25,025 nucleotides of DNA from a virus. The stretch spans positions 1 through 25,025 of IMG/VR virus record IMGVR_UViG_3300032092_000229; one strand, 5' to 3'. Positions within the stretch are counted from its first letter, which is position 1. Each line of letters opens with the position of its first letter. Below, piece after piece: positions 1 through 7,838 of this stretch. The position numbers and the translations under genes are program-made. The notes below the pieces were generated by a model. It made no database searches. It was not told where the DNA came from and saw only the letters and a program-made list of their open reading frames with translations.

Positions 1-924
1 CCCAGCATTACTACCACCACCAGCGCCACCGCCAAGGCCATTAATGCTGTTAAAACTGCTGTTTGCGCCGTTTGTTCCTGGTAAATCGCCAGTGGCAGTG
101 GCGGCAGTCCCGCCAGCACCAATAGTGACTGAATATATAGTCAATCCCGATAAAGTAGTGCTTCCTGTTACAAAGCCACCACCGCCGCCACCGCCGCCAC
201 CAACGGTGCCGCTGCTATAGCGACCACCACCGCCGCCGCCGCCTACGACCAAATAAGTAACCGTAGGGTTATTTGAACTGAAAGTGCCAAATGTGCTAGC
301 CCACGAATTTTCAGCCGTCTTAATTATCTGAATTGAATTATTTGAAGCCACTGTAGGTGTTGGTAGTGCAACCGGAAAGTTGTTTGTAAAAATAGAAACG
401 CCTGATGCGCTCAAGGCTATAGGGTTGGTTCCCCTGTTCACAATCGTAATCACCGTCCCAATTGGGAACGCAACCGATGCGTTTGTCGGGATCGTGATCG
501 TCTGTGCCCCAGTGTTCGCCGAATAGATGTGCTTACCAGCGTCATCAAGAACAAGCGTGTAGTTACCACTTTGGATGTTCTGTGGGTAGGATACTGTGCC
601 CCCAGAAGGAGCCGAAGAAGTATGCGATGCGTCGACCCATTGACTAGATGTACCATCATTATAGTAAATTTTTAGAACACCAACAGTGCTGTTCCACCAT
701 AGTGAGCCATTACCTGGTGAGGCTGGGGCTGTATCCGAAACGGATATACTTGCCCCGCCACCACCACCTGTAACATCAACGATAGTTTCTACGCCGGATA
801 CATTTTTCTTTAAGTATAACTTACCATCAGTCGTATTAATAGCCAGCTCACCAAGAGCTAATTGTGCGGTGGTCGGTACCGCATTTGCAGTAGCCGACCT
901 CCTTAATTGAATTGTATTTGCCAT
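1..924 (-). CDS. Tail fibre protein with glycine-rich tip (partial, C-terminus outside window)
   Basis: 308 codons are visible, open to the left edge. The start is the ATG at 924 after GGAGGGAG. Residues 1-45 (MANTIQLRRSATANAVPTTA, then LALGELAINTTDGKLYLK) are the short N-terminal motif many phage fibres and appendages carry, and the two downstream fibre genes have related versions. The middle (about 80-220) is Ser/Thr/Asn-rich beta-type sequence. From about residue 228 it becomes glycine-rich with runs of 7-9 Gly and alternating Ser/Thr, resembling the glycine-rich receptor-binding tips of T-even-type adhesins. Role inferred: distal fibre or adhesin. The receptor is unknown. Confidence 0.8.
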   Translation of the reverse strand, partial: MANTIQLRRSATANAVPTTAQLALGELAINTTDGKLYLKKNVSGVETIVDVTGGGGGASISVSDTAPASPGNGSLWWNSTVGVLKIYYNDGTSSQWVDASHTSSAPSGGTVSYPQNIQSGNYTLVLDDAGKHIYSANTGAQTITIPTNASVAFPIGTVITIVNRGTNPIALSASGVSIFTNNFPVALPTPTVASNNSIQIIKTAENSWASTFGTFSSNNPTVTYLVVGGGGGGGRYSSGTVGGGGGGGGGFVTGSTTLSGLTIYSVTIGAGGTAATATGDLPGTNGANSSFNSINGLGGGAGGGSNAG

Positions 925-964
925 ATGGCTCCCTCCAGTGCTTATATAAGCGGGGCTTTAATTA

Positions 965-2752
965 TTAGAATGTTCCGCCGTCGATTGTGCTGTTCGCACT
1001 TAGGTAGTCCGTACCTTCCGTAGCTGCGGAATAGCTTGTTCCATTACCTTTTAATAGGCCGGTAATTGCTGCTGTAAGTCCAAGACCACCCTTTGTAACA
1101 CCAATTGCTGTAGCGTTCCAAGTACCAGTACCCACTGTACCAAGTGTAGTTATAGTTGTCTGACCTACATAAGTAGATGCAATATCAATAGCATCAGCTG
1201 CAACTGTAATGCGGTTAGCAGTACCTACAACGTCGATTGTATTGCCTGTTTTAGTTAGACCATTACCTGCCGTAATTTGTCCAGCTCCAGAGAACTGTGT
1301 AATTGTAATTGGGGTTGTACCAAGTGTACCGCCCTGATCTACTGTGAATAGGAATCCATTCTCGGCATTTGTTGTGCCTCTTTCAACGAATACAAATGCA
1401 GCCGGTAGTTCAGCCCAAAGGCTGGCGTCATCCGCGCGAGTAAGCACCCAGTTTGTAGATGCAGAACCAATGTTAGTTACTACGAAAATACCATTTTGTG
1501 CAGCAGTAGTCTGATCTTTAACAAGTACGCGATCATTCACTGTTAGTGTGATACCATCAATGGCTAGTGCGGCTTGAGCTCCACTATTAGTTAGTGTTTG
1601 TGTAGTAGCTGTTACTGTTAAGTTAGCAGTTGTTGCTACTACAGTGCTTGCTTTAGGATCGAGTCCTTGAATAGCAAGATCCACGTAGTTCTTAGTCGCG
1701 GCATCTTGTGCGGCAGTAGGATCAGCAAGACCTGTGATCTTCTGCGAGTTCATAGCAAGCGCGGCTGCTGGAGCTGCGAGCTGTGCTACTGTACTTGTGC
1801 GTACCTGGGTATCAAAGTCACTGATCTTAGAAGCAGTAAGTGTAGGTATATCTGCAGCAACTAGTGAGCTGCTAGCAATTACGCGTCCTTTAGCATCAAC
1901 CTGTACTTTAGTATACGTACCCGCAGTAACACCAGAGTTTGCTAGTGTTAGTGTAATTGCTGTAGTACCTGTACCAGAAGCGTCGCCAGAGATAGAGATT
2001 GACTGGTTGGCAGTTAGATACGTACTTGTATCAATAGCATAAGTATCAGTACCTGTACGTCTAATGAAACCGGCTGTAGCGGTATTCATGAATGTGGCTA
2101 GGGCTGTAAGTGCCGGACCTACACTAATACTATATGTTGTATTAGTAGCTGTATTTGCACTATATCCAGTACCAGTACCAACTGTAACTGTTGTATTACT
2201 TGCGCCTGCAGCACCTACTGAGAATGTAAGGGTACCATTGTTTACTGTAGGTAGATCACTTGTTAAAGCTACTGTACCCGTACTTGCAGGTAATGTTAGG
2301 GTAGTTGTACCTGCAACAGCACTTGCTACTACTTTGGTCGTTCCACTTGTGGAACCAGCAAAGATAGCGCCATTTGTTGAGCCAGCAGCGTTGAGAGTTA
2401 CCCCTCCAGTTAATGTAACTGCGGTAGTAGTAGATGCTCCACGACCAGTTACTGTAGCTAATGTATCGCTCTCTGCCGTTAAGTATGTACTATTATCTAA
2501 TACATAAGTGTCGGCACCGCTTCTCTTTAGGAACCCTGTACCTGATAGCCCAGAAATTGAAGTAAGGTCGGCATCTAGTGCCTGAACTTCGCTAGATTTA
2601 GCGAATACTTCATAACTGTTTGATCCTGTACCTACTGCGATACGATTTTCGTCTGTAATTAGGTACGGTTCGCCAAGATTTAATGTATTACCTGTGACAG
2701 CAGCATTAAGTTGAGCTCTAGTACCTCTTTTAATCTTTAAAAGATTTGCCAT
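965..2752 (-). CDS. Tail fibre protein
   Basis: 595 aa, low-complexity Thr/Ala/Gly/Ser-rich beta-structural protein. The N-terminus (KIKRGTRAQLNAA...LGEPYLITDENRIAVGT) is the fibre-attachment type motif also present in the next gene upstream. Two internal copies of a module are visible: GFLKRSGADTYVLDNSTYLTA near 80 and GFIRRTGTDTYAIDTSTYLTA near 230. A TKNYVD...QGLDPK segment (about 355-370), common in phage fibres, separates proximal and distal parts. It ends in STIDGGTF; the neighbour 2763-3098 also ends in a GTF tail. The ribosome-binding site is weak, so coupling to the preceding gene (10-nt gap) is likely. Confidence 0.85.
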   Translation of the reverse strand: MANLLKIKRGTRAQLNAAVTGNTLNLGEPYLITDENRIAVGTGSNSYEVFAKSSEVQALDADLTSISGLSGTGFLKRSGADTYVLDNSTYLTAESDTLATVTGRGASTTTAVTLTGGVTLNAAGSTNGAIFAGSTSGTTKVVASAVAGTTTLTLPASTGTVALTSDLPTVNNGTLTFSVGAAGASNTTVTVGTGTGYSANTATNTTYSISVGPALTALATFMNTATAGFIRRTGTDTYAIDTSTYLTANQSISISGDASGTGTTAITLTLANSGVTAGTYTKVQVDAKGRVIASSSLVAADIPTLTASKISDFDTQVRTSTVAQLAAPAAALAMNSQKITGLADPTAAQDAATKNYVDLAIQGLDPKASTVVATTANLTVTATTQTLTNSGAQAALAIDGITLTVNDRVLVKDQTTAAQNGIFVVTNIGSASTNWVLTRADDASLWAELPAAFVFVERGTTNAENGFLFTVDQGGTLGTTPITITQFSGAGQITAGNGLTKTGNTIDVVGTANRITVAADAIDIASTYVGQTTITTLGTVGTGTWNATAIGVTKGGLGLTAAITGLLKGNGTSYSAATEGTDYLSANSTIDGGTF

Positions 2753-2762
2753 TTATTTATTC

Positions 2763-3098
2763 TCAGAATGTGCCGAAGTCTACATTCGCTACAGCTAATT
2801 CCATGAAGCTGTTGTTAATATCTTTTTGAATTGTTATACTACTGTTTGTTCTAAGTACCCCATTTGTTCCAGTAGTGCCTCCTAAATATCCTGGGACACC
2901 ATTTGCAACAACGGCTACTTTTTCGTCTTTTAGTTCTTCTGTTTTTGCAAACGACGAATAGCCGCTGGTACTAGTACCAACGGCCAATCTGTTTTCGTCT
3001 ATGATTAAGTAAGGCTCACCGTCTCTTAGCTGACCTGCTGCCTTAGCAGCCTCAATTTGAGCTCGCGTACCTCGTTTTATTTGTATAGTTTGTACCAT
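2763..3098 (-). CDS. Short tail fibre-like protein
   Basis: 111 aa from ATG 3098; an in-frame TTG at 3104 is the alternative. The first 45 residues (QIKRGTRAQIEAAKAAGQL...GEPYLIIDENRLAVGT) match the N-terminal motif of the 595-aa fibre next to it. The protein then stops after a short linker and a tail ending VDFGTF, so it is essentially attachment domain plus a stub. It could be a short baseplate or collar decoration, or the remnant of a longer fibre. No frameshift is seen that would join it to the next gene. Confidence 0.7.
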   Translation of the reverse strand: MVQTIQIKRGTRAQIEAAKAAGQLRDGEPYLIIDENRLAVGTSTSGYSSFAKTEELKDEKVAVVANGVPGYLGGTTGTNGVLRTNSSITIQKDINNSFMELAVANVDFGTF

Positions 3099-3145
3099 GT
3101 CCAACTATAACGTACCGAAGAGTACGTGCTTGCCGCTAATGCAGC

Positions 3146-3343
3146 CTAGCTCTTAGATGTGGTGCTGGCTACTATAATATGGAGCCAAAATGCGCTCAAC
3201 CAATTCCAGAATGTAAGCTGGATAGTTGTGCCAAATAGCTGGTTAACCGCTAAAATAGATAGCCAAGGGCCTAGAACGAATACTCCTACGATCAGTAGGA
3301 TAACTCCGCCAATGCCAAGAGCTGTGAAAGTTTTTTCTAACAT
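3146..3343 (-). CDS. Small two-helix membrane protein
   Basis: 65 aa with two hydrophobic segments, about 7-29 (LGIGGVILLIVGVFVLGPWL) and 40-60, separated by a short polar turn. ATG at 3343 follows GGAG. Its position near the fibre genes would fit a holin-like or inner-membrane phage protein, but hydrophobicity is the only evidence. A TTGACT lies 27 bases upstream (3370-3375), but the matching -10 (TAACAT) would overlap the ribosome-binding site, so that promoter is doubtful. Confidence 0.6.
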   Translation of the reverse strand: MLEKTFTALGIGGVILLIVGVFVLGPWLSILAVNQLFGTTIQLTFWNWLSAFWLHIIVASTTSKS

Positions 3344-3384
3344 GTAATGTTACTCCAAAAAGGATGTGAAGTCAAGTTATTTTT

Positions 3385-3750
3385 CTACGAGGCTAGGATA
3401 AAGTCGCCTGTACGGTCTAGAAATTTGTAGTCTATTTTTGTGGGCAGAAACTCTTGAATTGCAGCAAAAATAGTATTTTTATCAAACTCGGCACAAGAGT
3501 ACACATCAAGTTGCATCAGTCCAGGACTTTCTTCGTCCCAGACGTGCAGAACTATATGACTAGTCTCAATGACTGTCGCTACGGTTAATCCACGATTACC
3601 CTCCATATCAGAATACGTAGCATATGGCCCCATTAGAATTTTCATTCCGATGGCCTCTACTAGGTTCTTCTTCCAGACAGTAATATAAGTTGGGTCAGTT
3701 GGTGGGGCAGATAATTCTGCCCTCACTACAAGGTGGTGATGTACAAGCAA
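3385..3750 (-). CDS. speD: S-adenosylmethionine decarboxylase-like protein (SpeD family)
   Basis: 121 aa from TTG 3750, which has GAAGGA seven bases upstream and begins directly after the stop of the preceding gene. The longer reading from 3813 would overlap that gene by 62 bases. It starts LVHHHLVVRAEL, like the HLVVDLYGC start of prokaryotic SpeD. The core TSHIVLHVWDE...LDVYSC aligns with the family's ESHIxIHTWPE...DVFTC. The Ser that becomes the pyruvoyl group, the His and the catalytic Cys are kept, but Glu before the Ser is Thr. The enzyme makes decarboxylated SAM for spermidine synthesis. Whether this copy self-processes is uncertain. Confidence 0.8.
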   Translation of the reverse strand: MLVHHHLVVRAELSAPPTDPTYITVWKKNLVEAIGMKILMGPYATYSDMEGNRGLTVATVIETSHIVLHVWDEESPGLMQLDVYSCAEFDKNTIFAAIQEFLPTKIDYKFLDRTGDFILAS

Positions 3751-3751
3751 T

Positions 3752-4462
3752 TTATTTTCCTTCAAGCCACTTTTTAAAGTAGGGTCTATATGGACGATAT
3801 ACGTCCACTCCATATTGTTTAAGATGATCTAGGTTTCCTAGATCGTACGCATAAGCACCGTCGTAATATCCCCCGTAACTATCAATACTAGGGAAATATG
3901 GCGAGACCTCTTCAATAGTCTCAATAACATAAACTCGATAGTAATTAGCGATATGTTTTTCACTAACATTATGTTTGCGCTCTAGCACGATGGCCATACA
4001 ATGCCTACGAGCATGCCATACGACTTGTCCATGCTCAAATTCTTCGCGCGCGCACTGTTCAGGAATAATACCTGGCTGCCAGTAGTTTGCTCCAACAACT
4101 TTTTGCGGAACTCCTACAAACTCAATAACATCCTTAACAAATCCAGGAGAACGATAGATGCGCTTTGAAATATCTGTTACTGCGTCTCCATCAAGATAAC
4201 TCTCGATTATAGTTTGAATCTCATACTCGGTTGCCGCTTTACCTCGGTTTGCAGCCCTACGCTGCTGCTGGTCTTCTTGGTCTTGCTTAAACTGTTCAAT
4301 AACTTTAGATAGGCGAGTAGTATTGTACGCAATATTAAGAATGTCACAAGCGTCTTTTTTAGAGATAGGCTTTTCAGCCTCTAAAAGCTGGATAACTCTT
4401 TTGATGCTGGTTTCAGTAATGTTTTCGCCTTCTTTAATCTTTACTTTACCACGAGCTGCCAT
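3752..4462 (-). CDS. Putative DNA-binding (HTH) phage protein
   Basis: 236 aa. Residues about 15-55 (TSIKRVIQLLEAEKPISKKDACDILNIAYNTTRL) look like a helix-turn-helix, followed by a basic/Gln-rich helix (60-78) and a second possible HTH (TEYEIQTIIESYLDGDAVTDISKRIYRSPGFVKDVI). The C-terminal half contains EFEHGQVVWHARRHCMAIV and many aromatic residues. It has its own promoter at 4490-4518 and a GGGGAG ribosome-binding site. The downstream gene encodes the SpeD-like protein. The family is not recognised beyond conserved phage protein; a regulator is inferred from the HTH pattern only. Confidence 0.6.
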   Translation of the reverse strand: MAARGKVKIKEGENITETSIKRVIQLLEAEKPISKKDACDILNIAYNTTRLSKVIEQFKQDQEDQQQRRAANRGKAATEYEIQTIIESYLDGDAVTDISKRIYRSPGFVKDVIEFVGVPQKVVGANYWQPGIIPEQCAREEFEHGQVVWHARRHCMAIVLERKHNVSEKHIANYYRVYVIETIEEVSPYFPSIDSYGGYYDGAYAYDLGNLDHLKQYGVDVYRPYRPYFKKWLEGK

Positions 4463-4489
4463 GCTATATCTCCCCGAAAATGAGTTGTT

Positions 4490-4518
4490 ATTATACTAAG
4501 AAAGACTTGAAATGTCAA
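4490..4518 (-). promoter_or_regulatory. Sigma70-type promoter
   Basis: TTGACA (4518-4513), 17-bp spacer, TATAAT (4495-4490), the best consensus match in the window. ACTTGA-CATT-TCAAGT forms an inverted repeat around the -35. It drives the HTH protein and SpeD. Confidence 0.85.
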
Positions 4519-4519
4519 G

Positions 4520-4666
4520 TTAAATTTTAAAGATCCTAAGTACTTCTTCATCTAGATCGTAGTCTAGCATATCGCCCTCTTCCCAATCGAGCCTTCTAAG
4601 CATGCTCTCTGGTATAACAATAAAGTATTCGTCGAGGTCTTCGTTATATTCTAGTTCCATATTCAT
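4520..4666 (-). CDS. Small acidic AbrB/SpoVT-like protein
   Basis: 48 aa. The start ATG overlaps the thyX stop (ATGA). The segment EYFIVIPESMLRRLDWEEGDMLDYDLDEEVLRI follows the SpoVT-AbrB beta pattern (...ipe.ll..lgweeGD.l...). A second copy of this pattern occurs in the gene at 23231-23455. Such single-domain phage proteins may bind DNA or simply be acidic modulators; function is not known. It ends just before the promoter at 4490-4518. Confidence 0.7.
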   Translation of the reverse strand: MNMELEYNEDLDEYFIVIPESMLRRLDWEEGDMLDYDLDEEVLRIFKI

Positions 4667-5340
4667 TCCACTGTTCCTTGACAAGCCTCAACAACATTTG
4701 GAAAATGTTGTTGAATAATGTTCCAGCATTGTTCTGCAACAATACGATGTTCCTTTTGAGTGGCTTTATCCATACGAAGCTGACAATAATGAATCCAGCT
4801 ACGGAGAGTTCCCGCCATAATCATGGTTGATTCTGTACAGCCTTCTGGAAGCACAGCGCGAGCCTGTTCCTTGGCAATACCATTTTCTATTGCCCAGTTG
4901 TAGGCATCTTTTGCTGCTATTGTGGCGCATTCTTGTATTGCTTGCCACTCATCAGCTAGTCTCTGTCCTTCTTCGCCCACCTCGACGGAGTTCTGTCTAT
5001 TCTTCCGATCTTGTAAGCGAGCTTCCCTTGTAACAAATCCAAGATCTCTTGTTGGATCAGCATAACGCTGGCTATATTCTTGGAAGGCGAAACTTCTGTG
5101 TCGTAAGATTTGGCGAGCAATATCTCTAGTCGTTTTAATTTCCATGCTGACATGTACCATCTCCAGTGGCGACCAGTGCTGATTCTTAATTAGATAACTA
5201 ACCAATTTATTAGCTGTCGCCAGATTATTTTGATTTGAGGGATTAGATACTCTAGCTCCCCAAGCTACTAGTTCTTCGGCTGTGTTACAGTCTGTATAGG
5301 CACTTGGCTTAGAGATAGAGATTAGGTTTACTTCACTCAT
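4663..5340 (-). CDS. thyX: Flavin-dependent thymidylate synthase ThyX
   Basis: 225 aa, normal ThyX length. The signature RHRSFAFQEYSQRY (about residues 80-93) is the RHRxxSxxExSxRY dUMP/FAD-binding motif. The C-terminal segment RAVLPEGCTESTMIMAGTLRSWIHYCQLR matches the family's active-site Ser and Arg region. It converts dUMP to dTMP with FAD, NADPH and methylene-tetrahydrofolate. With the phage dUTPase it secures thymidylate for phage DNA. ATGA overlaps join it to the genes on both sides, so it is translated in a coupled operon led by the promoter at 6801-6829. Confidence 0.97.
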   Translation of the reverse strand: MSEVNLISISKPSAYTDCNTAEELVAWGARVSNPSNQNNLATANKLVSYLIKNQHWSPLEMVHVSMEIKTTRDIARQILRHRSFAFQEYSQRYADPTRDLGFVTREARLQDRKNRQNSVEVGEEGQRLADEWQAIQECATIAAKDAYNWAIENGIAKEQARAVLPEGCTESTMIMAGTLRSWIHYCQLRMDKATQKEHRIVAEQCWNIIQQHFPNVVEACQGTVE

Positions 5341-5534
5341 TGAATCTCTTCCAGTGCCTCTAGCTTATCCTTGTACTCGGCAATATGTGCTAGCTCAAGT
5401 TCAATAGCGGCCATAAAATCAGTATGGTCATGAATAGCCATTGGATTGTCCATCATAATGTGGACGTTCATTGCGTGCTTATCAATATGGGCCTGGAAAT
5501 GCTTCTTAAGCACCCTTTTAATCTTATCTTTCAT
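5337..5534 (-). CDS. Hypothetical charged helical protein
   Basis: 65 aa from ATG 5534, which overlaps the previous stop (ATGA) and follows GGAGAG. An upstream in-frame ATG at 5546 is less likely. It is rich in Lys, His, Met and Glu (KDKIKRVLKKHFQAHIDKHAMNVHIMM), probably all helical with a C-terminal acidic coiled segment. No family recognised. Confidence 0.65.
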   Translation of the reverse strand: MKDKIKRVLKKHFQAHIDKHAMNVHIMMDNPMAIHDHTDFMAAIELELAHIAEYKDKLEALEEIQ

Positions 5535-6076
5535 TCGACTCTCCATGATGTTGTGTTTAATTTAATATTTGTAGGCCAGTCGCCTTCGGTATAAGATTTA
5601 TCATGAAATCTTAACTCGTTTGTGGGCATGATACAAAGTCTGCCATTGTCTAGTTCTATGAACATGAACTCTTTCGACTGGGATGGATCCATTGTGTACC
5701 CATCATTCATAGGAACGGCAGTAAACAAATACATGCCAAACTCGCCGCTCCTACGTATCTCAGCCGTTTGATTATTCAAATAGTCATACTTTATTACTGA
5801 GAATTGATCGCCGTAGCAGTCCCAAATCTGAGAATCCTCAAGAGACCATATCGGTTTCGGTTCTGGAGAGAATGCTAGAGCATGAGGAGGAACACCTCGC
5901 CACACAGCACCACACTCTAGCATTACATGGCAGCCCCAAGAGTGTCCAGGTTTTGAATGTAAAGCGAACCAAATACAGGGTTCAAAGGTATATGGCTCTA
6001 CACCCTTGCGGATGAATGATGAGTCTACCCAACAGTAGATATGATGTGGGATATTCCCAGAACCAGTATATAACAT
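5531..6076 (-). CDS. Conserved phage protein of unknown function
   Basis: 181 aa, rich in Trp, His, Cys and Pro (WFALHSKPGHSWGCHVMLECGAVWRGVPPHALAF). There is no signal peptide or membrane segment. Mixed alpha/beta composition and scattered Cys/His could mean metal binding, but no clean motif is present. The ATG at 6076 shares one base with the stop of the 40-aa membrane gene (TAATG), so translation is coupled. Confidence 0.6.
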   Translation of the reverse strand: MLYTGSGNIPHHIYCWVDSSFIRKGVEPYTFEPCIWFALHSKPGHSWGCHVMLECGAVWRGVPPHALAFSPEPKPIWSLEDSQIWDCYGDQFSVIKYDYLNNQTAEIRRSGEFGMYLFTAVPMNDGYTMDPSQSKEFMFIELDNGRLCIMPTNELRFHDKSYTEGDWPTNIKLNTTSWRVE

Positions 6077-6198
6077 TATTTATTACGTACTCCAATAATA
6101 ATTAGTAGTGCAATCAGTACTACCCAGAACCATGCAGGTAATTGGGCTAACAAACTTAGGAATAATAAGACGAAAATCAATTGTATTATTAAATCCAT
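6076..6198 (-). CDS. Tiny membrane protein
   Basis: 40 aa, nearly all hydrophobic: MDLIIQLIFVLLFLSLLAQL, then PAWFWVVLIALLIIIGVRNK. It has two closely spaced membrane segments with a Pro-containing turn and a basic end. ATG 6198 has GGAAGG upstream and lies 4 bases after the preceding stop; its own stop overlaps the next ATG. Size and shape would suit a holin-like or toxin-like peptide, but nothing more specific can be said. Confidence 0.65.
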   Translation of the reverse strand: MDLIIQLIFVLLFLSLLAQLPAWFWVVLIALLIIIGVRNK

Positions 6199-6201
6199 TT
6201 A

Positions 6202-6792
6202 CTACCTTCCTGAGATTCTGCCAGCCTGTGCAGCTACCATGTCGTCATCCCACCAGTCTGGTTTACCGCGTACTTTCCATGAAGCAAACGGACCTTTGTC
6301 TAACATGTAGAACTTGCGATAAGAAGCGACGGCATCGTCACTTTTAAGCTGATCTGGCATTGCAAGAGTTGGGGTAGACCAACCTACATTTGGTAGTCTA
6401 GTAGGCTCTGGCATACGATTGGCCTCTGCACAGGATGCATGAGATTTATTACCGCGCCACATCGTCTCCTCGTTGAGAGCATTGATGTAGTTGATAATCC
6501 AGTAGTGATGCTCTAAGCTACTACGTGCCCAAATAGCGCTGGGATGATTGATGTGAGTAGGCAAATATCGAGTGAATACACGCTGGTCAATAGCCGGCTC
6601 ATTACGCTTATGTTCATTAATAACTCCTAGTTCTTCGCTTGTTAGTTTACGGGGAATGAAGCCTAGATACTTATCGACCCACAGTGTAGTAGTCATAAGC
6701 TGAGCTGCTTCCAGCTGCATCTTACCTACATGCTTGTCGATATGATACTCGGCACATTTGTCTAAATCATGGTCAAGATAAAATAAATTCAT
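6202..6792 (-). CDS. Pyrimidine-dimer glycosylase-like (Pyr_excise superfamily) phage protein
   Basis: 196 aa. It begins MNLFYLDHDLDKCAEYHIDKHVGKM, the typical start of a widespread phage family (N-terminal YLD..., D.C...H.DKHV.KM.LE.AQL) distantly related to T4 endonuclease V. HPSAIWARSS and QAMPD-like (LAMPDQLK) motifs are also present. The role may be DNA repair or base excision; catalysis is not established for this family. It lacks a Shine-Dalgarno, and the ATG lies only 8 bases past the -10, so its mRNA is predicted to start at or just before the ATG. Confidence 0.7.
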   Translation of the reverse strand: MNLFYLDHDLDKCAEYHIDKHVGKMQLEAAQLMTTTLWVDKYLGFIPRKLTSEELGVINEHKRNEPAIDQRVFTRYLPTHINHPSAIWARSSLEHHYWIINYINALNEETMWRGNKSHASCAEANRMPEPTRLPNVGWSTPTLAMPDQLKSDDAVASYRKFYMLDKGPFASWKVRGKPDWWDDDMVAAQAGRISGR

Positions 6793-6800
6793 AGTAAGCC

Positions 6801-6829
6801 TTTATAGCAAAGAACAGTAGTAAAGTCAA
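6801..6829 (-). promoter_or_regulatory. Sigma70-type promoter, nearly leaderless start
   Basis: TTGACT (6829-6824), 17-bp spacer, TATAAA (6806-6801), then 8 bases to the ATG at 6792. The stop codon of the upstream gene (TGA 6828-6826) lies inside the -35. It drives the six-gene thyX operon. Confidence 0.8.
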
Positions 6830-7101
6830 GACTGATTATTAATCTTCTTAACCCAGTCTTCCATAAGCTTAGCGTACCCGCCAATGTCATGGTAGTTATC
6901 ATCATACATAGGATCACCATTAATAGCACGAGCGAACTTATCCGCTAGTGTGGTGAATCCTTGCTTTACTACTGGAGGTAGTCGTTCCCACTTCTCAGGA
7001 TATATACGAAAGGCATCCTGAATAGCTTGAGCAATAGTGGCGTGCTCTTCAAAAGAGCCATAACGGGCGCCACGTTCTGCTAGTGTAGTTTCTATTGACA
7101 T
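6826..7101 (-). CDS. DUF6378-like phage protein
   Basis: 91 aa. LAERGARYGSFEEHATIAQAIQDAF...W..L........FTTLADKFARAINGDPMYDDNYHDIGGYAKL matches a small helical domain found in many phages (ERG.RYG.F..HA...; K.AR...GDP...D...DIAGYA.L). The conserved His and Asp spacing resembles nucleotide-pyrophosphohydrolase-type folds, but function is unproven. ATG 7101 overlaps the end of the Rz1 gene by 10 bases. Confidence 0.75.
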   Translation of the reverse strand: MSIETTLAERGARYGSFEEHATIAQAIQDAFRIYPEKWERLPPVVKQGFTTLADKFARAINGDPMYDDNYHDIGGYAKLMEDWVKKINNQS

Positions 7102-7376
7102 TTGAGTTCCTTCTTGTCATTTACAGCATCTTTTACGCAAATATATAGATCTATGATCTTATTTAGTTGGAAAGATACTGCATTATATCGTTTACTTGTA
7201 TCTACATTAGCCTGTACAAGTCCACCCATAGTTGGATCTGTAATAGGAGGTAGAGGCTCTGCTTTTTGTGCGAGATTTCCTGGAAGAGGAGGGATTTGCA
7301 CCGCTGGGGCTAGTCCTGTCTCCTTACCTGCACAAGCGGTAGTAAGAAGCGCCAAAGCTAATATTAGTTTTTTCAT
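7092..7376 (-). CDS. Rz1: Outer-membrane spanin subunit (Rz1-like lipoprotein)
   Basis: 94 aa. It has a lipoprotein signal MKKLILALALLTTAC with lipobox LTTAC (Cys15), then a Pro-rich segment (APAVQIPPLPGNL...EPLPPITDP) and a short amphipathic C-terminus. The o-spanin is anchored in the outer membrane and joins the i-spanin to fuse inner and outer membranes in the last step of lysis. The gene starts 4 bases inside the end of the Rz gene, the usual order, here as overlapping-end rather than nested genes. Confidence 0.85.
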   Translation of the reverse strand: MKKLILALALLTTACAGKETGLAPAVQIPPLPGNLAQKAEPLPPITDPTMGGLVQANVDTSKRYNAVSFQLNKIIDLYICVKDAVNDKKELKCQ

Positions 7377-7774
7377 TGTCCTAACCCTCTGATTGCATTA
7401 AGTTCTTTTAGAACATCTGCATCTGTTTTACACTCTTTATATATAGGCTTTTCTTGAATAATAGTTCTGATACTATTTTCATGAATAACTTCTTTTTGTA
7501 CCCTAGCCTGATCTTGCTTTCTAGCAAGCTCACCGTAGTTAACTGCTTGGGTTGCTATAGAATCTGTGAGTTTTCTGTTCTTCTCACCTTCTATTTCGAT
7601 TTTCTTTTCCCACTTAGTGCGTTCTTCTGTAACGCCTTTGTTATAATAAACATTGGATACTACAAAGAATTCTACTATAATTATAACTACCGGAAGTACT
7701 ATTTTCCAATATTTAATAGCCAGTTCTAGTAACTTTTTACCGAATCCTAGCATCCTTAATGCGAAGAATAGCAT
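7373..7774 (-). CDS. Rz: Inner-membrane spanin subunit (Rz-like)
   Basis: 133 aa. There is one N-terminal membrane segment (about 24-44, WKIVLPVVIIIVEFFVVSNV) followed by a charged coiled coil (KWEKKIEIEGEKNRKLTDSIATQ...) reaching into the periplasm and a C-terminal KECKTDADVLKELNAIRGLGQ tail typical of Rz proteins. It pairs with the adjacent Rz1 lipoprotein. ATG 7774 has only a weak ribosome-binding site. No clear promoter is seen between it and the terminator at 7809-7838. Confidence 0.85.
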   Translation of the reverse strand: MLFFALRMLGFGKKLLELAIKYWKIVLPVVIIIVEFFVVSNVYYNKGVTEERTKWEKKIEIEGEKNRKLTDSIATQAVNYGELARKQDQARVQKEVIHENSIRTIIQEKPIYKECKTDADVLKELNAIRGLGQ

Positions 7775-7808
7775 ATTTCTGCTCTGTGATTCTTACGAAT
7801 CAGCTGGA

Positions 7809-7838
7809 CAAATGCAAATAGGGGGCTGTTAAGCCCCC
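7809..7838 (-). terminator. Rho-independent-type terminator
   Basis: GGGGGCT-TAAC-AGCCCCC on the minus strand, followed by a T-rich TATTTGCATTTG tract rather than a pure T run. It lies at the stop of the zinc-ribbon gene and separates the tmRNA unit from the spanin genes. Confidence 0.6.

Noticed and set aside
150-245. GGN-rich repeats at the left edge as a microsatellite or CRISPR-like array
   Set aside because: They encode the in-frame polyglycine tip of the fibre; no spacer-repeat pattern.
2064-2507. 147-aa plus-strand ORF rich in Val/Pro/Ala opposite the tail fibre
   Set aside because: Mirror image of a Thr/Ala/Gly-rich fibre gene; no ribosome-binding site or promoter, composition is that of an antisense shadow.
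3347-3375. Promoter TTGACT-17-TAACAT before the 65-aa membrane protein
   Set aside because: The -10 is weak and overlaps the ribosome-binding site region only 3 bases before ATG; kept as doubtful rather than called.
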